The notes under the pieces are model-generated. The model was not told the DNA's origin and searched no databases. It saw nothing but the letters and a program-made list of their open reading frames with translations. A stretch of 64,000 bases of DNA from Candidatus Bacteroides merdavium (lineage in GTDB: Bacteria > Bacteroidota > Bacteroidia > Bacteroidales > Bacteroidaceae), in contig DXAV01000041.1 in the NCBI GenBank assembly GCA_019116805.1, positions 1 to 64,000 on the forward strand, given 5' to 3'. Made by a program: the position numbers and the translations under genes. Below, one piece after another: positions 53,831 to 63,804 of the stretch (its first letter is position 1; every line of letters starts with the position of its first letter).

Positions 53831-55627
53831 ATGAAAAAAACGATAGGAGCAGGAATGCTTTCATTATTTTTTAGCTGTTTGATGTCATTTCCCGTTTATG
53901 CTCAGGGCATGAAAGTTTATGATGTGGCCGACTATGGTTTGGAGGCGAACCGTTCGAAGGATGCCTCCGCCGTTTTACAGAAAATGTTGGAGAGGATTAG
54001 GACCGAGTGTGGAAACGGTGAGAATGTTGTGATACGTTTCCATGAAGGCGTTTATAATTTCTATGAAAAGGGAGCGGCAGTACGGGAATATTATATATCC
54101 AATCATGATCAGGACAATCCGAAACGGGTAGGGATTGCTTTGGAGGGTATGAAGGGGCTGACATTAGACGGAGGTGGTGCAGCTTTTGTCTTCCATGGCA
54201 GAATGTTGCCGATATCCCTGCTGCATTCCGAAAATTGTGTCTTGAAGGATTTCAGTATTGATTTTGTCAATCCGCATATTGCCCAGGTGGAGATTGTGAA
54301 GAACGACCCGCAAGGAGGAATAACCTTCCGCCCGGCTTCCTGGGTGAAATATCGTATTACCAAAGACAGTGTATTCGAAGCATACGGTGACGGTTGGACG
54401 GTGCGTCATAGCTGGGGCATTCCTTTTGAAAAGGATACCAAACGGATTGTCTATAATGCAGGTGATCGTGGATGCAATACTAGAGGAGCTTTTCTGGTGG
54501 AGAAAGGACTGATACAGGCTCCGCATTGGAAAGACGAGAAACTGACGCCGGGTACCATATTTGTCATGCGTGGTTGGGGACGTCCCACTCCAGGTATTTT
54601 CCTCTCACAGAATACCGATACGCGTCTGGAAAATATTCAGGTGCACTATGCTGAGGGTATGGGACTTTTGGCACAGCTCTGTGAAAATATTACCCTTGAA
54701 AAGTTTAATGTATGTCTGAAAGGAGATAATGATCCCCGTTACTTTACCACACAGGCAGATGCTACCCATTTTTCGGGCTGCAAAGGAAAAATTATTTCAC
54801 GTAATGGCTTGTATGAGGGGATGATGGACGATGCCATCAATGTACATGGTACTTACCTGAAAGTGATCGGTCGCCTGGATGACCGTACATTGGTAGGGCG
54901 TTATATGCATGACCAGTCCTGGGGCTTTGAATGGGGACGTGTAGGTGACGAAGTGCAGTTCATACGTTCGAGCACGATGGAACTGACAGGTTCGGTGAAT
55001 CATATTGCTTCCATCCGTGCGTATGATAAAGAAGATGTCGAGGGAGCTCGCGAGTTTCTCATCACTTTTGTGGAGCCTGTTCATGCGGACATTGACGAAA
55101 AAGGTGGCTTCGGCATTGAAAACCTGACCTGGTCTCCTGAAGTTGTATTCTCCGATAATCTGGTTCGTAATAACCGAGCCCGTGGTGCCTTGTTCAGTAC
55201 GCCGCGTCCGACGGTTGTAGAGAATAATACGTTTGACCATACATCCGGAACGGCCATTTTGCTTTGTGGTGATTGCAACGGATGGTTCGAAACGGGAGCT
55301 TGTCGTGACGTACAGATACGGAACAACCGTTTTATTAATGCTTTGACCAGTATGTACCAGTTTACCAATGCGGTGATTTCCATCTATCCGGAAATTCCTG
55401 AGCTGGAGAAACAGCAGTCCTACTTTCACGGAGGGAAAGAGGGTGGTATTGTGATAGAAAACAATGTGTTCGATACGTTTGACGCTCCCGTTTTGTATGC
55501 CAAGTCGGTGGATGGTCTTGTTTTTCGGAACAATACGATACGAACGAATACAGAATATCCACCTTTCCATTTCAACAGAAACCGTTTCTGGCTGGAAAGG
55601 GTTACTCGTATTGCTATCACGGAATGA
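53831..55627 (+). CDS. glaB: GH110 exo-alpha-1,3-galactosidase, GlaB-like
   Basis: 598 residues with a signal peptide (1-24, ending PVYAQ) and a parallel beta-helix fold. It closely resembles the B. fragilis alpha-1,3-galactosidase B as I recall it, including YYISNHDQDNP, RGWGRPTPGIF, HYAEGMGLLAQLCE, DPRYFTTQADATHFSG and GLYEGMMDDAINVHGTYLKV. The GlaB subgroup removes alpha-1,3-Gal from both branched blood-group B and linear Gal-alpha-3-Gal. The product site is the periplasm or cell surface. It begins the enzyme block of PUL 3, 45 nt before the GH31 gene. Family assignment is firm; subgroup from resemblance. Confidence 0.9.
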   Translation: MKKTIGAGMLSLFFSCLMSFPVYAQGMKVYDVADYGLEANRSKDASAVLQKMLERIRTECGNGENVVIRFHEGVYNFYEKGAAVREYYISNHDQDNPKRVGIALEGMKGLTLDGGGAAFVFHGRMLPISLLHSENCVLKDFSIDFVNPHIAQVEIVKNDPQGGITFRPASWVKYRITKDSVFEAYGDGWTVRHSWGIPFEKDTKRIVYNAGDRGCNTRGAFLVEKGLIQAPHWKDEKLTPGTIFVMRGWGRPTPGIFLSQNTDTRLENIQVHYAEGMGLLAQLCENITLEKFNVCLKGDNDPRYFTTQADATHFSGCKGKIISRNGLYEGMMDDAINVHGTYLKVIGRLDDRTLVGRYMHDQSWGFEWGRVGDEVQFIRSSTMELTGSVNHIASIRAYDKEDVEGAREFLITFVEPVHADIDEKGGFGIENLTWSPEVVFSDNLVRNNRARGALFSTPRPTVVENNTFDHTSGTAILLCGDCNGWFETGACRDVQIRNNRFINALTSMYQFTNAVISIYPEIPELEKQQSYFHGGKEGGIVIENNVFDTFDAPVLYAKSVDGLVFRNNTIRTNTEYPPFHFNRNRFWLERVTRIAITE

Positions 55628-55672
55628 GATGCGAATTACTTCTAACTAACTTAAATTATAAACTCGTAAAGC

Positions 55673-58600
55673 ATGAAGAACTTTTTTTTCAATCTTGAGC
55701 ACTGGAAGGCGATGCCTTTGGTTGTGGCCTTACTTATGGTATCTCCCCAGCAGAGGGCTCAAGCAGCATGTAATGAAAAAGACGGTCTTGAGGTTATGCA
55801 GCAGACCACAGGGATTGTGGAGGTAACCCAAATCAATCCGACTACTGTGGAGGTCCTTTTCACGGACAATCAACGCATGACACTCGATTTTTATGGAGAA
55901 AACATTTTCCGAATGTTTCAAGACAATGCCGGAGGTATCCTTCGTGATCCTCAGGCTGAACCGGAAGCCAAAATTCTGGTGAACCAACCGCGTAAGGCAG
56001 TAACAAAATTGACCTTGCAGGATGAAGCCGGGTTATTGTCTGTGGCTACGGGGAAAATCAAAGTCGTGTTTGACAAGAATACGGCATTGATGAAAGTATT
56101 CAATCAGGAGAACGGAAAGGCCGTAATGGAGGAAGTGTCTCCGATTTCGTTCGACAAGGAAACGGTTACACTGAAGCTGAAAGAGCAGGCAGATGAGTAT
56201 TTCTATGGCGGAGGTGTGCAGAACGGACGCTTTTCTCACAAGGGGCGTGCTATCGCCATTGAAAATCAGAACAGCTGGACGGACGGAGGCGTGGCATCGC
56301 CCAATCCTTTCTATTGGTCCACAAACGGTTATGCTATCATGTGGCATACGTTCAAGAAAGGTGTCTATGATTTTGGGCGTGAAGAGGCAGGCGTTGTCAA
56401 GCTGTCCCACCAAACGGATTATCTGGACCTCTTCGTGATGGTCAATGAAGGGGCTGTTCCTTTGCTGAACGATTTCTATCAACTGACAGGAAATCCCGTC
56501 CTGATACCGAAGTTCGGTTTCTATCAGGGACATCTGAACGCTTATAACCGCGACTATTGGAAGGAAGATGAGAACGGTATCCTGTTTGAAGACGGGAAGC
56601 GCTATAAAGAAAGCCAGAAAGACAATGGAGGAATCAAAGAGTCGTTGAACGGTGAAAAGAATAATTATCAGTTCTCGGCTCGGGCGGTAATCGACCGATA
56701 TAAGAGCCATGATATGCCGCTGGGCTGGTTGCTCCCGAATGACGGTTACGGTGCTGGTTACGGACAGACCGGGACGCTGGACGGCAATATCCAGAACTTG
56801 AAGAGTCTGACGGACTATGCCCATGAGAATGGGGTGGAAATCGGCCTTTGGACTCAATCCGATCTGCATCCGAAGGAAGGTGTGGAGGCCTTGCTCCAAC
56901 GTGATATTGTAAAGGAAGTGCGAGACGCAGGCGTGCGTGTGCTGAAGACGGATGTCGCTTGGGTGGGTGCCGGTTATTCATTCGGATTGAACGGTATTGC
57001 GGATGTGGCACAAATCATGCCGTACTATGGTAATAACGCCCGTCCTTTTATCATCAGTCTGGACGGTTGGGCCGGTACTCAACGTTATGCAGGTATCTGG
57101 TCGGGTGATCAGACGGGTGGTAACTGGGAGTACATCCGTTTCCACATTCCGACTTATATCGGTTCAGGTCTTTCGGGTAATCCCAATATCTCTTCGGACA
57201 TGGACGGAATTTTCGGTGGCAAGAATTTAGCCGTAAATACCCGTGATTTCCAGTGGAAGACTTTTACGCCCATGCAACTGAACATGGACGGATGGGGTGC
57301 CAATGAAAAATATCCGCATGCTTTGGGTGAACCTGCTACTTCTATCAACCGCTGGTATCTGAAACTGAAGTCGGAAATTATGCCGTATGCATATAGCATT
57401 GCTCATGAATCAGTGGACGGTTTGCCTATGATCCGTGCCATGTTTCTTGAATATCCCAATGCCTATACGTTGGGTAAGGCTACCCAGTATCAATATTTGT
57501 ATGGCCCTTACTTCCTTGTAGCACCGATTTATCAGGCTACAAAAGCTGATGAACAGGGAAACGACGTCCGCAATGGCATTTATTTGCCCGAGGGGGAATG
57601 GGTGGATTACTTTTCTGGTGATGTTTATCAGGGTGGTTGCATTATCAACAACTTTGCTTCGCCGCTTTGGAAGCTGCCCGTGTTTGTGAAGAGAGGAGCC
57701 ATTATACCGATGGTGAATCCGAACAACAATGTACATGAAATAGATCAGCATCTGCGTATCTATGAGTTGTATCCTTATGGTTATTCTTCGTTTACGGAAT
57801 ATGACGACGACGGTGTGTCGGAAGAATATCGTTTGGGCAAATTCGCAACTACGTTGATAGAGTCTGAAGTGAACGAGAAAGGTGATCTCTTGGTAACGGT
57901 TCATCCTGCACAGGGCGATTTCGACGGTTTTGTCAAAGAGAAGGTGACTGAGTTCAGAATTAATGTGACTGAGAAACCAAAGAAAGTTGTGGCCAGTGCT
58001 GGCAAAGATAAAATCAAACTGACGGAAGTTACTTCGTTGGAAGCATTCCAGGCTGGGGAGAATGTCTATTTCTATCACCAGGCTCCCAACTTGAACCGGT
58101 TTGCGACGCCGGGTAGTGAATTCGCCAAGGAAGTAATCACAAAGAACCCGCAACTGTTGGTAAAACTGGCCGCTTCGGATATTACCGTTGCTCCTACAAC
58201 CTTGAAGGTGAAGGGCTTTGTTTTTGCTCCTGCTGACAAATATCGTATTTCGACAGGTGCTTTGTCTGTTCCTCAGCCGAACATTTCCGAGGAGAATACA
58301 GAAGCCTATACGCTGAAACCTACATGGGATAAAGTGCCCAATGCTGATTTCTATGAGATTGAGTTTGACGGTATGCTTTATACAACTATCCAAGAAACGG
58401 AATTGTTGTTCGAGGGGTTGAAGGCAGAAACTGCTTATTCCTTTAAGGTGCGTGCTGTGAATAAAGATGGTGTGTCTGATTGGGCTGAATGTAGTGCCGT
58501 GACGAAGCAGAATCCTTTGGAATTTGCGATTACTGGTATTATGGGTGAAACCTCTGTACCCAACCAGGGTGGCTCTATCAGGAAGCTGTTTGATTTTGAA

Positions 58601-59533
58601 GAAGGTGAGTTGTGGCATACGCAATATGGAGCGAAAGCTGTACCGTTTGATTTGGTTATCGATTTGAAATCCATCAATCAGATTGAAAAACTTCACTATT
58701 TGCCTCGTGACAATGCGGGTAACGGAACCCTGCTGAAGGGAACAATCTACTACAGTATGGATAAGGAGAAGTGGACGGAAGCAGGAACCTTCGACTGGAA
58801 ACGCGATAACGAGACGAAGATCTTTGCCTTCGATCAGAAGCCGACCGTACGTTATATCAAGATGAGTGTAACCGAAGCAGTAGGTGACTATGGTTCAGGG
58901 CGCGAGATTTATGTGTTCAAGGTGCCGGGTACGGAAAGCTACCTGCCGGGCGACATCAACAACGACAAGAAGATTGATGAAAATGACCTGACCTCGTACA
59001 CCAACTATACAGGTTTGCGAAGAGGTGACTCCGACTTTGAGGGTTACATTAGCCGTGGTGACTTGAACGGTAATGATTTGATTGACGCTTACGATATTTC
59101 TGCGGTAGCTACCTGCCTGGAGGGTGGTGCTCACAGCAGGAATGTGGAGAAGGTAGAAGGCAATATCAGTTTGACAACTGCCAAACGTTCTTACGCCAAG
59201 GATGAGATTGTCGAGGTGCAGGTGAAAGGTGTCGGCCTGAAAGCTGTCAATGCTTTGAGCTTTGCCTTGCCTTACAATCCTGCCGATTATGAATTTGTGG
59301 GTGTAGAAGTTGGAGCTGTCAAAGAAATGTATAACATGACTAACGACCGTCTGCATACCAGTGGTGAGAAAGCCCTTTATCCGACCTTCGTCAACTTGGG
59401 TGACCGAGGCACGTTGGAAGGAGATTGCGACCTGTTTGTCATCAAGCTGAAAGCGAATCGTAATGTCAGGTTTGATTTGCAGGCAAAAGACGGCTTTTTG
59501 GTTAACAAGCGAATGGAAGTCAGAAAGTTCTGA
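55673..59533 (+). CDS. Modular GH31 glycosidase, probable alpha-N-acetylgalactosaminidase
   Basis: 1286 residues. A signal region (1-33) precedes the N-terminal beta-sandwich and the GH31 barrel. Nucleophile D427 (RVLKTDVAWVG) and acid/base D479 (WSGDQTGGNWE) are in place. The sequence around AYNRDYWKEDENG and NDGYGAGYGQ resembles Nag31-type enzymes (GH31_18), which cut alpha-GalNAc from Tn-type O-glycans; an alpha-galactosidase is the alternative. The tail has Fn3 (about 865-955), F5/8 type C (about 960-1085), a dockerin-like repeat (about 1092-1150, two DxNxD-type loops) and a cohesin-like domain (about 1158-1286). Such modular tails are more typical of clostridial mucinases. Confidence 0.88.
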   Translation: MKNFFFNLEHWKAMPLVVALLMVSPQQRAQAACNEKDGLEVMQQTTGIVEVTQINPTTVEVLFTDNQRMTLDFYGENIFRMFQDNAGGILRDPQAEPEAKILVNQPRKAVTKLTLQDEAGLLSVATGKIKVVFDKNTALMKVFNQENGKAVMEEVSPISFDKETVTLKLKEQADEYFYGGGVQNGRFSHKGRAIAIENQNSWTDGGVASPNPFYWSTNGYAIMWHTFKKGVYDFGREEAGVVKLSHQTDYLDLFVMVNEGAVPLLNDFYQLTGNPVLIPKFGFYQGHLNAYNRDYWKEDENGILFEDGKRYKESQKDNGGIKESLNGEKNNYQFSARAVIDRYKSHDMPLGWLLPNDGYGAGYGQTGTLDGNIQNLKSLTDYAHENGVEIGLWTQSDLHPKEGVEALLQRDIVKEVRDAGVRVLKTDVAWVGAGYSFGLNGIADVAQIMPYYGNNARPFIISLDGWAGTQRYAGIWSGDQTGGNWEYIRFHIPTYIGSGLSGNPNISSDMDGIFGGKNLAVNTRDFQWKTFTPMQLNMDGWGANEKYPHALGEPATSINRWYLKLKSEIMPYAYSIAHESVDGLPMIRAMFLEYPNAYTLGKATQYQYLYGPYFLVAPIYQATKADEQGNDVRNGIYLPEGEWVDYFSGDVYQGGCIINNFASPLWKLPVFVKRGAIIPMVNPNNNVHEIDQHLRIYELYPYGYSSFTEYDDDGVSEEYRLGKFATTLIESEVNEKGDLLVTVHPAQGDFDGFVKEKVTEFRINVTEKPKKVVASAGKDKIKLTEVTSLEAFQAGENVYFYHQAPNLNRFATPGSEFAKEVITKNPQLLVKLAASDITVAPTTLKVKGFVFAPADKYRISTGALSVPQPNISEENTEAYTLKPTWDKVPNADFYEIEFDGMLYTTIQETELLFEGLKAETAYSFKVRAVNKDGVSDWAECSAVTKQNPLEFAITGIMGETSVPNQGGSIRKLFDFEEGELWHTQYGAKAVPFDLVIDLKSINQIEKLHYLPRDNAGNGTLLKGTIYYSMDKEKWTEAGTFDWKRDNETKIFAFDQKPTVRYIKMSVTEAVGDYGSGREIYVFKVPGTESYLPGDINNDKKIDENDLTSYTNYTGLRRGDSDFEGYISRGDLNGNDLIDAYDISAVATCLEGGAHSRNVEKVEGNISLTTAKRSYAKDEIVEVQVKGVGLKAVNALSFALPYNPADYEFVGVEVGAVKEMYNMTNDRLHTSGEKALYPTFVNLGDRGTLEGDCDLFVIKLKANRNVRFDLQAKDGFLVNKRMEVRKF

Positions 59534-59549
59534 AAAAGAGAGGCCTCTT

Positions 59550-59581
59550 CTTGTTTCATCGGCAAGGAATGCCTACCTTTG
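59550..59581 (+). promoter_or_regulatory. Promoter of GH109
   Basis: CTTG (59550-59553), a 20-nt spacer and TACCTTTG (59574-59581) fit the consensus with one mismatch. The leader would be about 95 nt. Confidence 0.6.
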
Positions 59582-59683
59582 CAAAAATATAAAAAGGAAG
59601 AAGGTGGCGTCTGAAAAACGACTCCCCTTCCCTTCAATAAATTAAATCAACTTTATTCTTTAACTTTTAAATTAAAACCATTT

Positions 59684-61234
59684 ATGAAAAAAATTGGAAC
59701 ATTTGTGTTGGCCATGTGCCTGGTAGTGTTGGGTGCATGCTCTACACAGACATCCTCTACCGTTCAGACGAACGATAAGGGAACCCAGTGGGAATGGAAG
59801 AACGGTACCATTGTAGTAAAGACTCCCGAACGTCCTGCCGGACAGCAGAGTGTCTTGGGGTTGACTACTCCGAAGATGGAAGTGGTACGTGTAGGATTTG
59901 TAGGTTTGGGTATGCGCGGTCCGGGTGCCGTAGCCCGTTTCACTTATATCCCCGGTACTCAGATTGTAGCCCTTTGCGACTATGAACAAAAACGTGCCGA
60001 GGCTTGTCAGCAGATACTGAAGAAAGCTTCTCTGCCGAAGGCTGCCATCTATTCAGGTGCCAATGGTTACGAGGAACTCTGCAAACGCGATGATATTGAC
60101 TTGGTTTATATTGCTGCCGACTGGCTGCATCACTTCCCCATCGCCAAGTGTGCATTGGAAAATGGTAAGAACGTGGCTATCGAAGTGCCTTCGGCCATGA
60201 ACTTGAAAGAATGCTGGGAGCTGATCAACCTGAGTGAAAAAACTCGTAAGCACTGTATGATTTTGGAGAACTGCTGCTACGACTGGTTCGAAATGAATAC
60301 CTTGAACATGGCTCAGAACGGTGTGTTCGGTGAAGTAATCCGTGCACAGGGTGCTTATATCCATAACTTGAGCGAGTTCTGGGATTACTATTGGAAGAAC
60401 GGCGAAGGCGACAAGCTGGGCTGGCGTCTGGACTACAACATGCGTCATCGTGGTGACGTATATGCCACTCACGGTCTTGGCCCTGTTGCACAGGCGCTTG
60501 ACATCCACCGTGGTGACCGTATGACTACGCTCGTGGCTATGGATACCAAGTCGGTTATCGGTAAGGCATTGGTTGAGGAAAGAACTGACTCTACTTGCAA
60601 TAATTTCCGTAACGGTGACCATACTACGACATTGATTCGCACTGCCAACGGTAAGGTGATTGAAATCCAGCATAATGTAATGACTCCGCAACCTTACAAC
60701 CGTCTGTATCAGTTGACGGGTACCAAAGGTTTTGCCAATAAGTATCCGGTAGAAGGTTATGCTCTTGATGCTGCTCAGTTGAGCGCTTCGGGTGTACAAC
60801 CTAAAGTTGACGACCTGAGCTCACACGGTTTCATGTCCGATGCCGATATGAAGGCTTTGGTAGAGAAATATCAGCACCCCATCCTGAAGAAGTATGGCGA
60901 AATGGCCAAGGAAGTAGGTGGTCACGGTGGTATGGACTTCATCATGGATAGCCGTCTGGTTTATTGCTTGCAGAATGGTCTGCCTCTGGATATGGACGTA
61001 TATGACCTGGCCGAGTGGTGCTGTCTGGCCGAGTTGGGTGAACTGTCTATGGACAATGGTTGCGCAGCTGTTGAATTCCCCGACTTCACTCGCGGCGAAT
61101 GGAATGTAGTGAAAGGTTACAAGCACGCTTATGCAAGCCCTGAAGAAGAGAAGGTTAGCATGGAGAAGGCTAAAGCTTTCACTGCCAAGTTGAAAGAACA
61201 AGGTGCAAAAGAATGGGCGGCAGAAGGTAAATAA
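59684..61234 (+). CDS. GH109 alpha-N-acetylgalactosaminidase (Gfo/Idh/MocA fold)
   Basis: 516 residues. The Rossmann NAD+ motif is VGFVGLGMRGPG near 70-82. The GH109 signature HRGDVYATHGLGPVAQ is near 254-270, followed by LDIHRGDRM. GH109 enzymes use NAD+ in a redox-elimination mechanism and remove the alpha-1,3-GalNAc of blood-group A, or GalNAc-Ser/Thr. The N-terminus is a Sec lipoprotein signal (VVLGACST, C19) with no twin-arginine pair, although a bound dinucleotide usually goes with Tat export. It has its own promoter and ends PUL 3 before two terminators. Confidence 0.9.
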   Translation: MKKIGTFVLAMCLVVLGACSTQTSSTVQTNDKGTQWEWKNGTIVVKTPERPAGQQSVLGLTTPKMEVVRVGFVGLGMRGPGAVARFTYIPGTQIVALCDYEQKRAEACQQILKKASLPKAAIYSGANGYEELCKRDDIDLVYIAADWLHHFPIAKCALENGKNVAIEVPSAMNLKECWELINLSEKTRKHCMILENCCYDWFEMNTLNMAQNGVFGEVIRAQGAYIHNLSEFWDYYWKNGEGDKLGWRLDYNMRHRGDVYATHGLGPVAQALDIHRGDRMTTLVAMDTKSVIGKALVEERTDSTCNNFRNGDHTTTLIRTANGKVIEIQHNVMTPQPYNRLYQLTGTKGFANKYPVEGYALDAAQLSASGVQPKVDDLSSHGFMSDADMKALVEKYQHPILKKYGEMAKEVGGHGGMDFIMDSRLVYCLQNGLPLDMDVYDLAEWCCLAELGELSMDNGCAAVEFPDFTRGEWNVVKGYKHAYASPEEEKVSMEKAKAFTAKLKEQGAKEWAAEGK

Positions 61235-61260
61235 AACACTGTTTTCCGAAGAGGAAAGCA

Positions 61261-61289
61261 ATGGAATCTTTATCCCATTCCATCTTTTT
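61261..61289 (+). terminator. PUL 3 terminator, first hairpin
   Basis: ATGGAAT/ATTCCAT 7-bp stem followed by CTTTTT. Confidence 0.65.
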
Positions 61290-61297
61290 ATAGTATA

Positions 61298-61320
61298 AAG
61301 CCGGCTTAGTCCGGCTTTTT
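61298..61320 (+). terminator. PUL 3 terminator, second hairpin
   Basis: AAGCCGG/CCGGCTT stem with a short loop and a run of T. It abuts the -7 box of the porin gene. Confidence 0.75.
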
Positions 61321-61323
61321 TAC

Positions 61324-61331
61324 TATCTTTG
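61324..61331 (+). promoter_or_regulatory. -7 box of the porin gene
   Basis: TATCTTTG, 28 nt before the ATG at 61359. The -33 region is occupied by the terminator stem. Confidence 0.55.
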
Positions 61332-61358
61332 CCTGTGCTGACCAAATTGAAATCTGAG

Positions 61359-62540
61359 ATGAAGAAAACACTTTTATGGTTCTGTCTTTTGGCGTGGTGT
61401 ACTGCTGTGCAGGCGCAACAGGACCCTTTGATTGATCCGGAAGAAGGGCGGACACTGCTCGAACGTTTTACCAAAGGTGGGAAATCCATTTCGTCCAGCA
61501 GTATGAACCTGCAATTCTATACCTCGGCAGCTGCCAATTTTATAGATGGCGAGCTGGATGAGGCGGCTTTTAAAATTAATGGAGTACGTCTGGAGTTGCT
61601 GGGAGATTTTGGCAAGAACTTCTCTTACCACTTCCGGCAATCGTTCAATAAGTATAGTAATCCCCGTGCGGTGGATAACCTGTCCTCGTCTGTAGAGTGT
61701 GCTTACGTTGACTGGCGAATGAAACCACATTTTACGTTGACGGTAGGCAAGCAAGCCATTCAGCTTAGTGGCTATGAATATTGGGTGAATGCCATCCGGG
61801 TGCGCGAATTCAGCGACTTTAATAATTATATTGATTGTTATCAGGCAGGGGTGAACGGTGCCATTATCTTTTCGCCGACGCAAAGGCTGAACGTGCAAGT
61901 CCTGAATAATTCGGCGGCCAAGGGATCGGACTCCTTCATTTATGGTCTTCCTGAGGGGGTAACCAAAGTAAAGGTCCCTGTACTTTCTACGCTCAACTGG
62001 GATGGATATTTCTTTGATAAAGGCTTGAACCTGCGTTATTCCGCTTCATGGGGACAGTTGGCGGGAAAGCGTGACCTCCTTTACTTGACGGCAGGTAATG
62101 TATGGGAGAAAGGTCCTATCGTGGCATATGCGGACTTTATGTATTCACGCGAGGGGATTGATACGAAGGGATTGATCAGTGAATTGTCGGCAGCTTTGCC
62201 CGATGGCGGGGTAACAGCGCAGCATGTGAACTACTTTACGACAATCCTCAATTTCGATTATCGTGTACACGAGCATTGGAATCTATATGCGAAGGGAGCT
62301 TATGAGCTGGGCGGCGTATATAAGAAAAATGGCCCTTACGAGAAGGGCCTTTACCGTCGCACGTGGAATGCACAATTGTGTGCGGAGTATTTCCCGATGG
62401 ACAATAGCGAACTGCGTATCTATCTGCATCTGCTTTATAAAGCTCATGGGCTGACATCCCGTGCTCGTGCACTGGAGGCTGATGATTATACATCGCAGCG
62501 CATTTCGTTGGGCTTGGTCTATACCATTCCTGTATTTTAA
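61359..62540 (+). CDS. Outer-membrane porin-like protein (phosphate-selective porin O/P type)
   Basis: About 393 residues from the ATG at 61359, with a signal peptide (about 1-19, ending AVQAQ). The rest is alternating amphipathic strands ending in aromatic-rich YTIPVF, as in beta-barrels. Segments such as [42 protein letters not shown] and [14 protein letters not shown] resemble the Bacteroidota porin O/P group. The transported solute is unknown. Its stop codon overlaps the proA stop codon on the other strand by two bases. Confidence 0.75.
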   Translation: MKKTLLWFCLLAWCTAVQAQQDPLIDPEEGRTLLERFTKGGKSISSSSMNLQFYTSAAANFIDGELDEAAFKINGVRLELLGDFGKNFSYHFRQSFNKYSNPRAVDNLSSSVECAYVDWRMKPHFTLTVGKQAIQLSGYEYWVNAIRVREFSDFNNYIDCYQAGVNGAIIFSPTQRLNVQVLNNSAAKGSDSFIYGLPEGVTKVKVPVLSTLNWDGYFFDKGLNLRYSASWGQLAGKRDLLYLTAGNVWEKGPIVAYADFMYSREGIDTKGLISELSAALPDGGVTAQHVNYFTTILNFDYRVHEHWNLYAKGAYELGGVYKKNGPYEKGLYRRTWNAQLCAEYFPMDNSELRIYLHLLYKAHGLTSRARALEADDYTSQRISLGLVYTIPVF

Positions 62541-63787
62541 GGCTTTCTGATTTGTCCGTCGCCTTCGATGATCCATTTATAGGTGGTGATTTCTTCCAGA
62601 GCCATCGGACCGCGGGCGTGTAATTTCTGTGTACTGATACCTATTTCAGCGCCTAATCCGAATTGTGCTCCGTCGGTGAATGAAGTTGGCGCATTGACAT
62701 AGACGCAGGCGGCATCCACCTTACGACAGAACAAGGCCGCATTCGTTGGGTTTTCGGTCACAATACACTCGCTGTGCTTCGAACTATAGTATTGGATGTG
62801 CTTCAGGGCTTCTCCTATCGAACTGACGGTCTTGACGGACATCTTGTAATCCAAGAACTCGGTACCGAAGTCTTCGCTGGTGGCTTCCTTGAGCAGTTCT
62901 TGTGGATATTTCCCTTGCAGGGCGGCGTATGCAGGGATGTCGGCACAGATAATGACATGACTCTCGGCCAGCGGTGCGCAGAGTTGGGGCAGATTGGTGA
63001 GGCGTTCGGTATGGACAATCAGGCAATCCAAGGCATTGCATACGCTGACACGGCGTGTCTTGGCGTTGTTAACGATGGCTGTTCCTTTTTGCAAGTCGCC
63101 GTCCAGATCGAAATAGGTGTGGCAGATACCGGCACCTGTTTCGATGACAGGGATGGTAGCGTTTTGGCGGACGAACTGGATGAGGTTGCTACTGCCACGG
63201 GGTATTAGCAAATCCACATATTGGTTGGCATGGAGTAGTTCGGCGGTCGCTTCATGGGTGGCGGGCAGGAGTTCGGCCACATGTGGGTTGAGCTGGAAAC
63301 GCTCCAATACTTGGTGAATGACTTGGAGGATGGCGCGGTTCGAACAGTCGGCATCGCTTCCACCCTTCAGAATGCAGGCGTTTCCGCTCTTCAGGCAGAG
63401 CGAGAAGACATCGAAGCTGACGTTGGGGCGAGCTTCATAGATGATGCCGATGACACCAAAAGGCACGCTGACTCTCCGTATGCGCAAACCGTTGGGAAGG
63501 GTGTTCTTCTTCAGGGTACGACCCAACGGAGAGGGTAGGGTAGCTACATTGCGGATGTCAGCGGCAATGCCTTGCAGGCGTTCTTTCGTGAGCTTCAGAC
63601 GGTCGTATTTGGGATTGGTCGGATCCATACGCTCCAGGTCCTTGCGATTTTCGGACAGAATGAAGTCTGTCTGCTCGATGGCGGCATCGGCTACGGCCAG
63701 CAGGATGGTGTTGATATCTTTGTCGGTCAGTTCCAGTAGTTGGAGGCTGGCCTCTTGTACGGCTTCAAATGTATGGGACAAGTTCAT
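62537..63787 (-). CDS. proA: Gamma-glutamyl phosphate reductase
   Basis: 416 residues, the normal ProA length. The aldehyde-dehydrogenase fold shows the NADPH-binding [33 protein letters not shown], and the catalytic Cys segment [15 protein letters not shown]. It makes glutamate-5-semialdehyde for proline. It starts 17 nt after the proB stop on the same strand. The convergent porin gene reaches its very end. Confidence 0.97.
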   Translation of the reverse strand: MNLSHTFEAVQEASLQLLELTDKDINTILLAVADAAIEQTDFILSENRKDLERMDPTNPKYDRLKLTKERLQGIAADIRNVATLPSPLGRTLKKNTLPNGLRIRRVSVPFGVIGIIYEARPNVSFDVFSLCLKSGNACILKGGSDADCSNRAILQVIHQVLERFQLNPHVAELLPATHEATAELLHANQYVDLLIPRGSSNLIQFVRQNATIPVIETGAGICHTYFDLDGDLQKGTAIVNNAKTRRVSVCNALDCLIVHTERLTNLPQLCAPLAESHVIICADIPAYAALQGKYPQELLKEATSEDFGTEFLDYKMSVKTVSSIGEALKHIQYYSSKHSECIVTENPTNAALFCRKVDAACVYVNAPTSFTDGAQFGLGAEIGISTQKLHARGPMALEEITTYKWIIEGDGQIRKP

Positions 63788-63804
63788 GGTTGTAAGTTTT
63801 GTGG

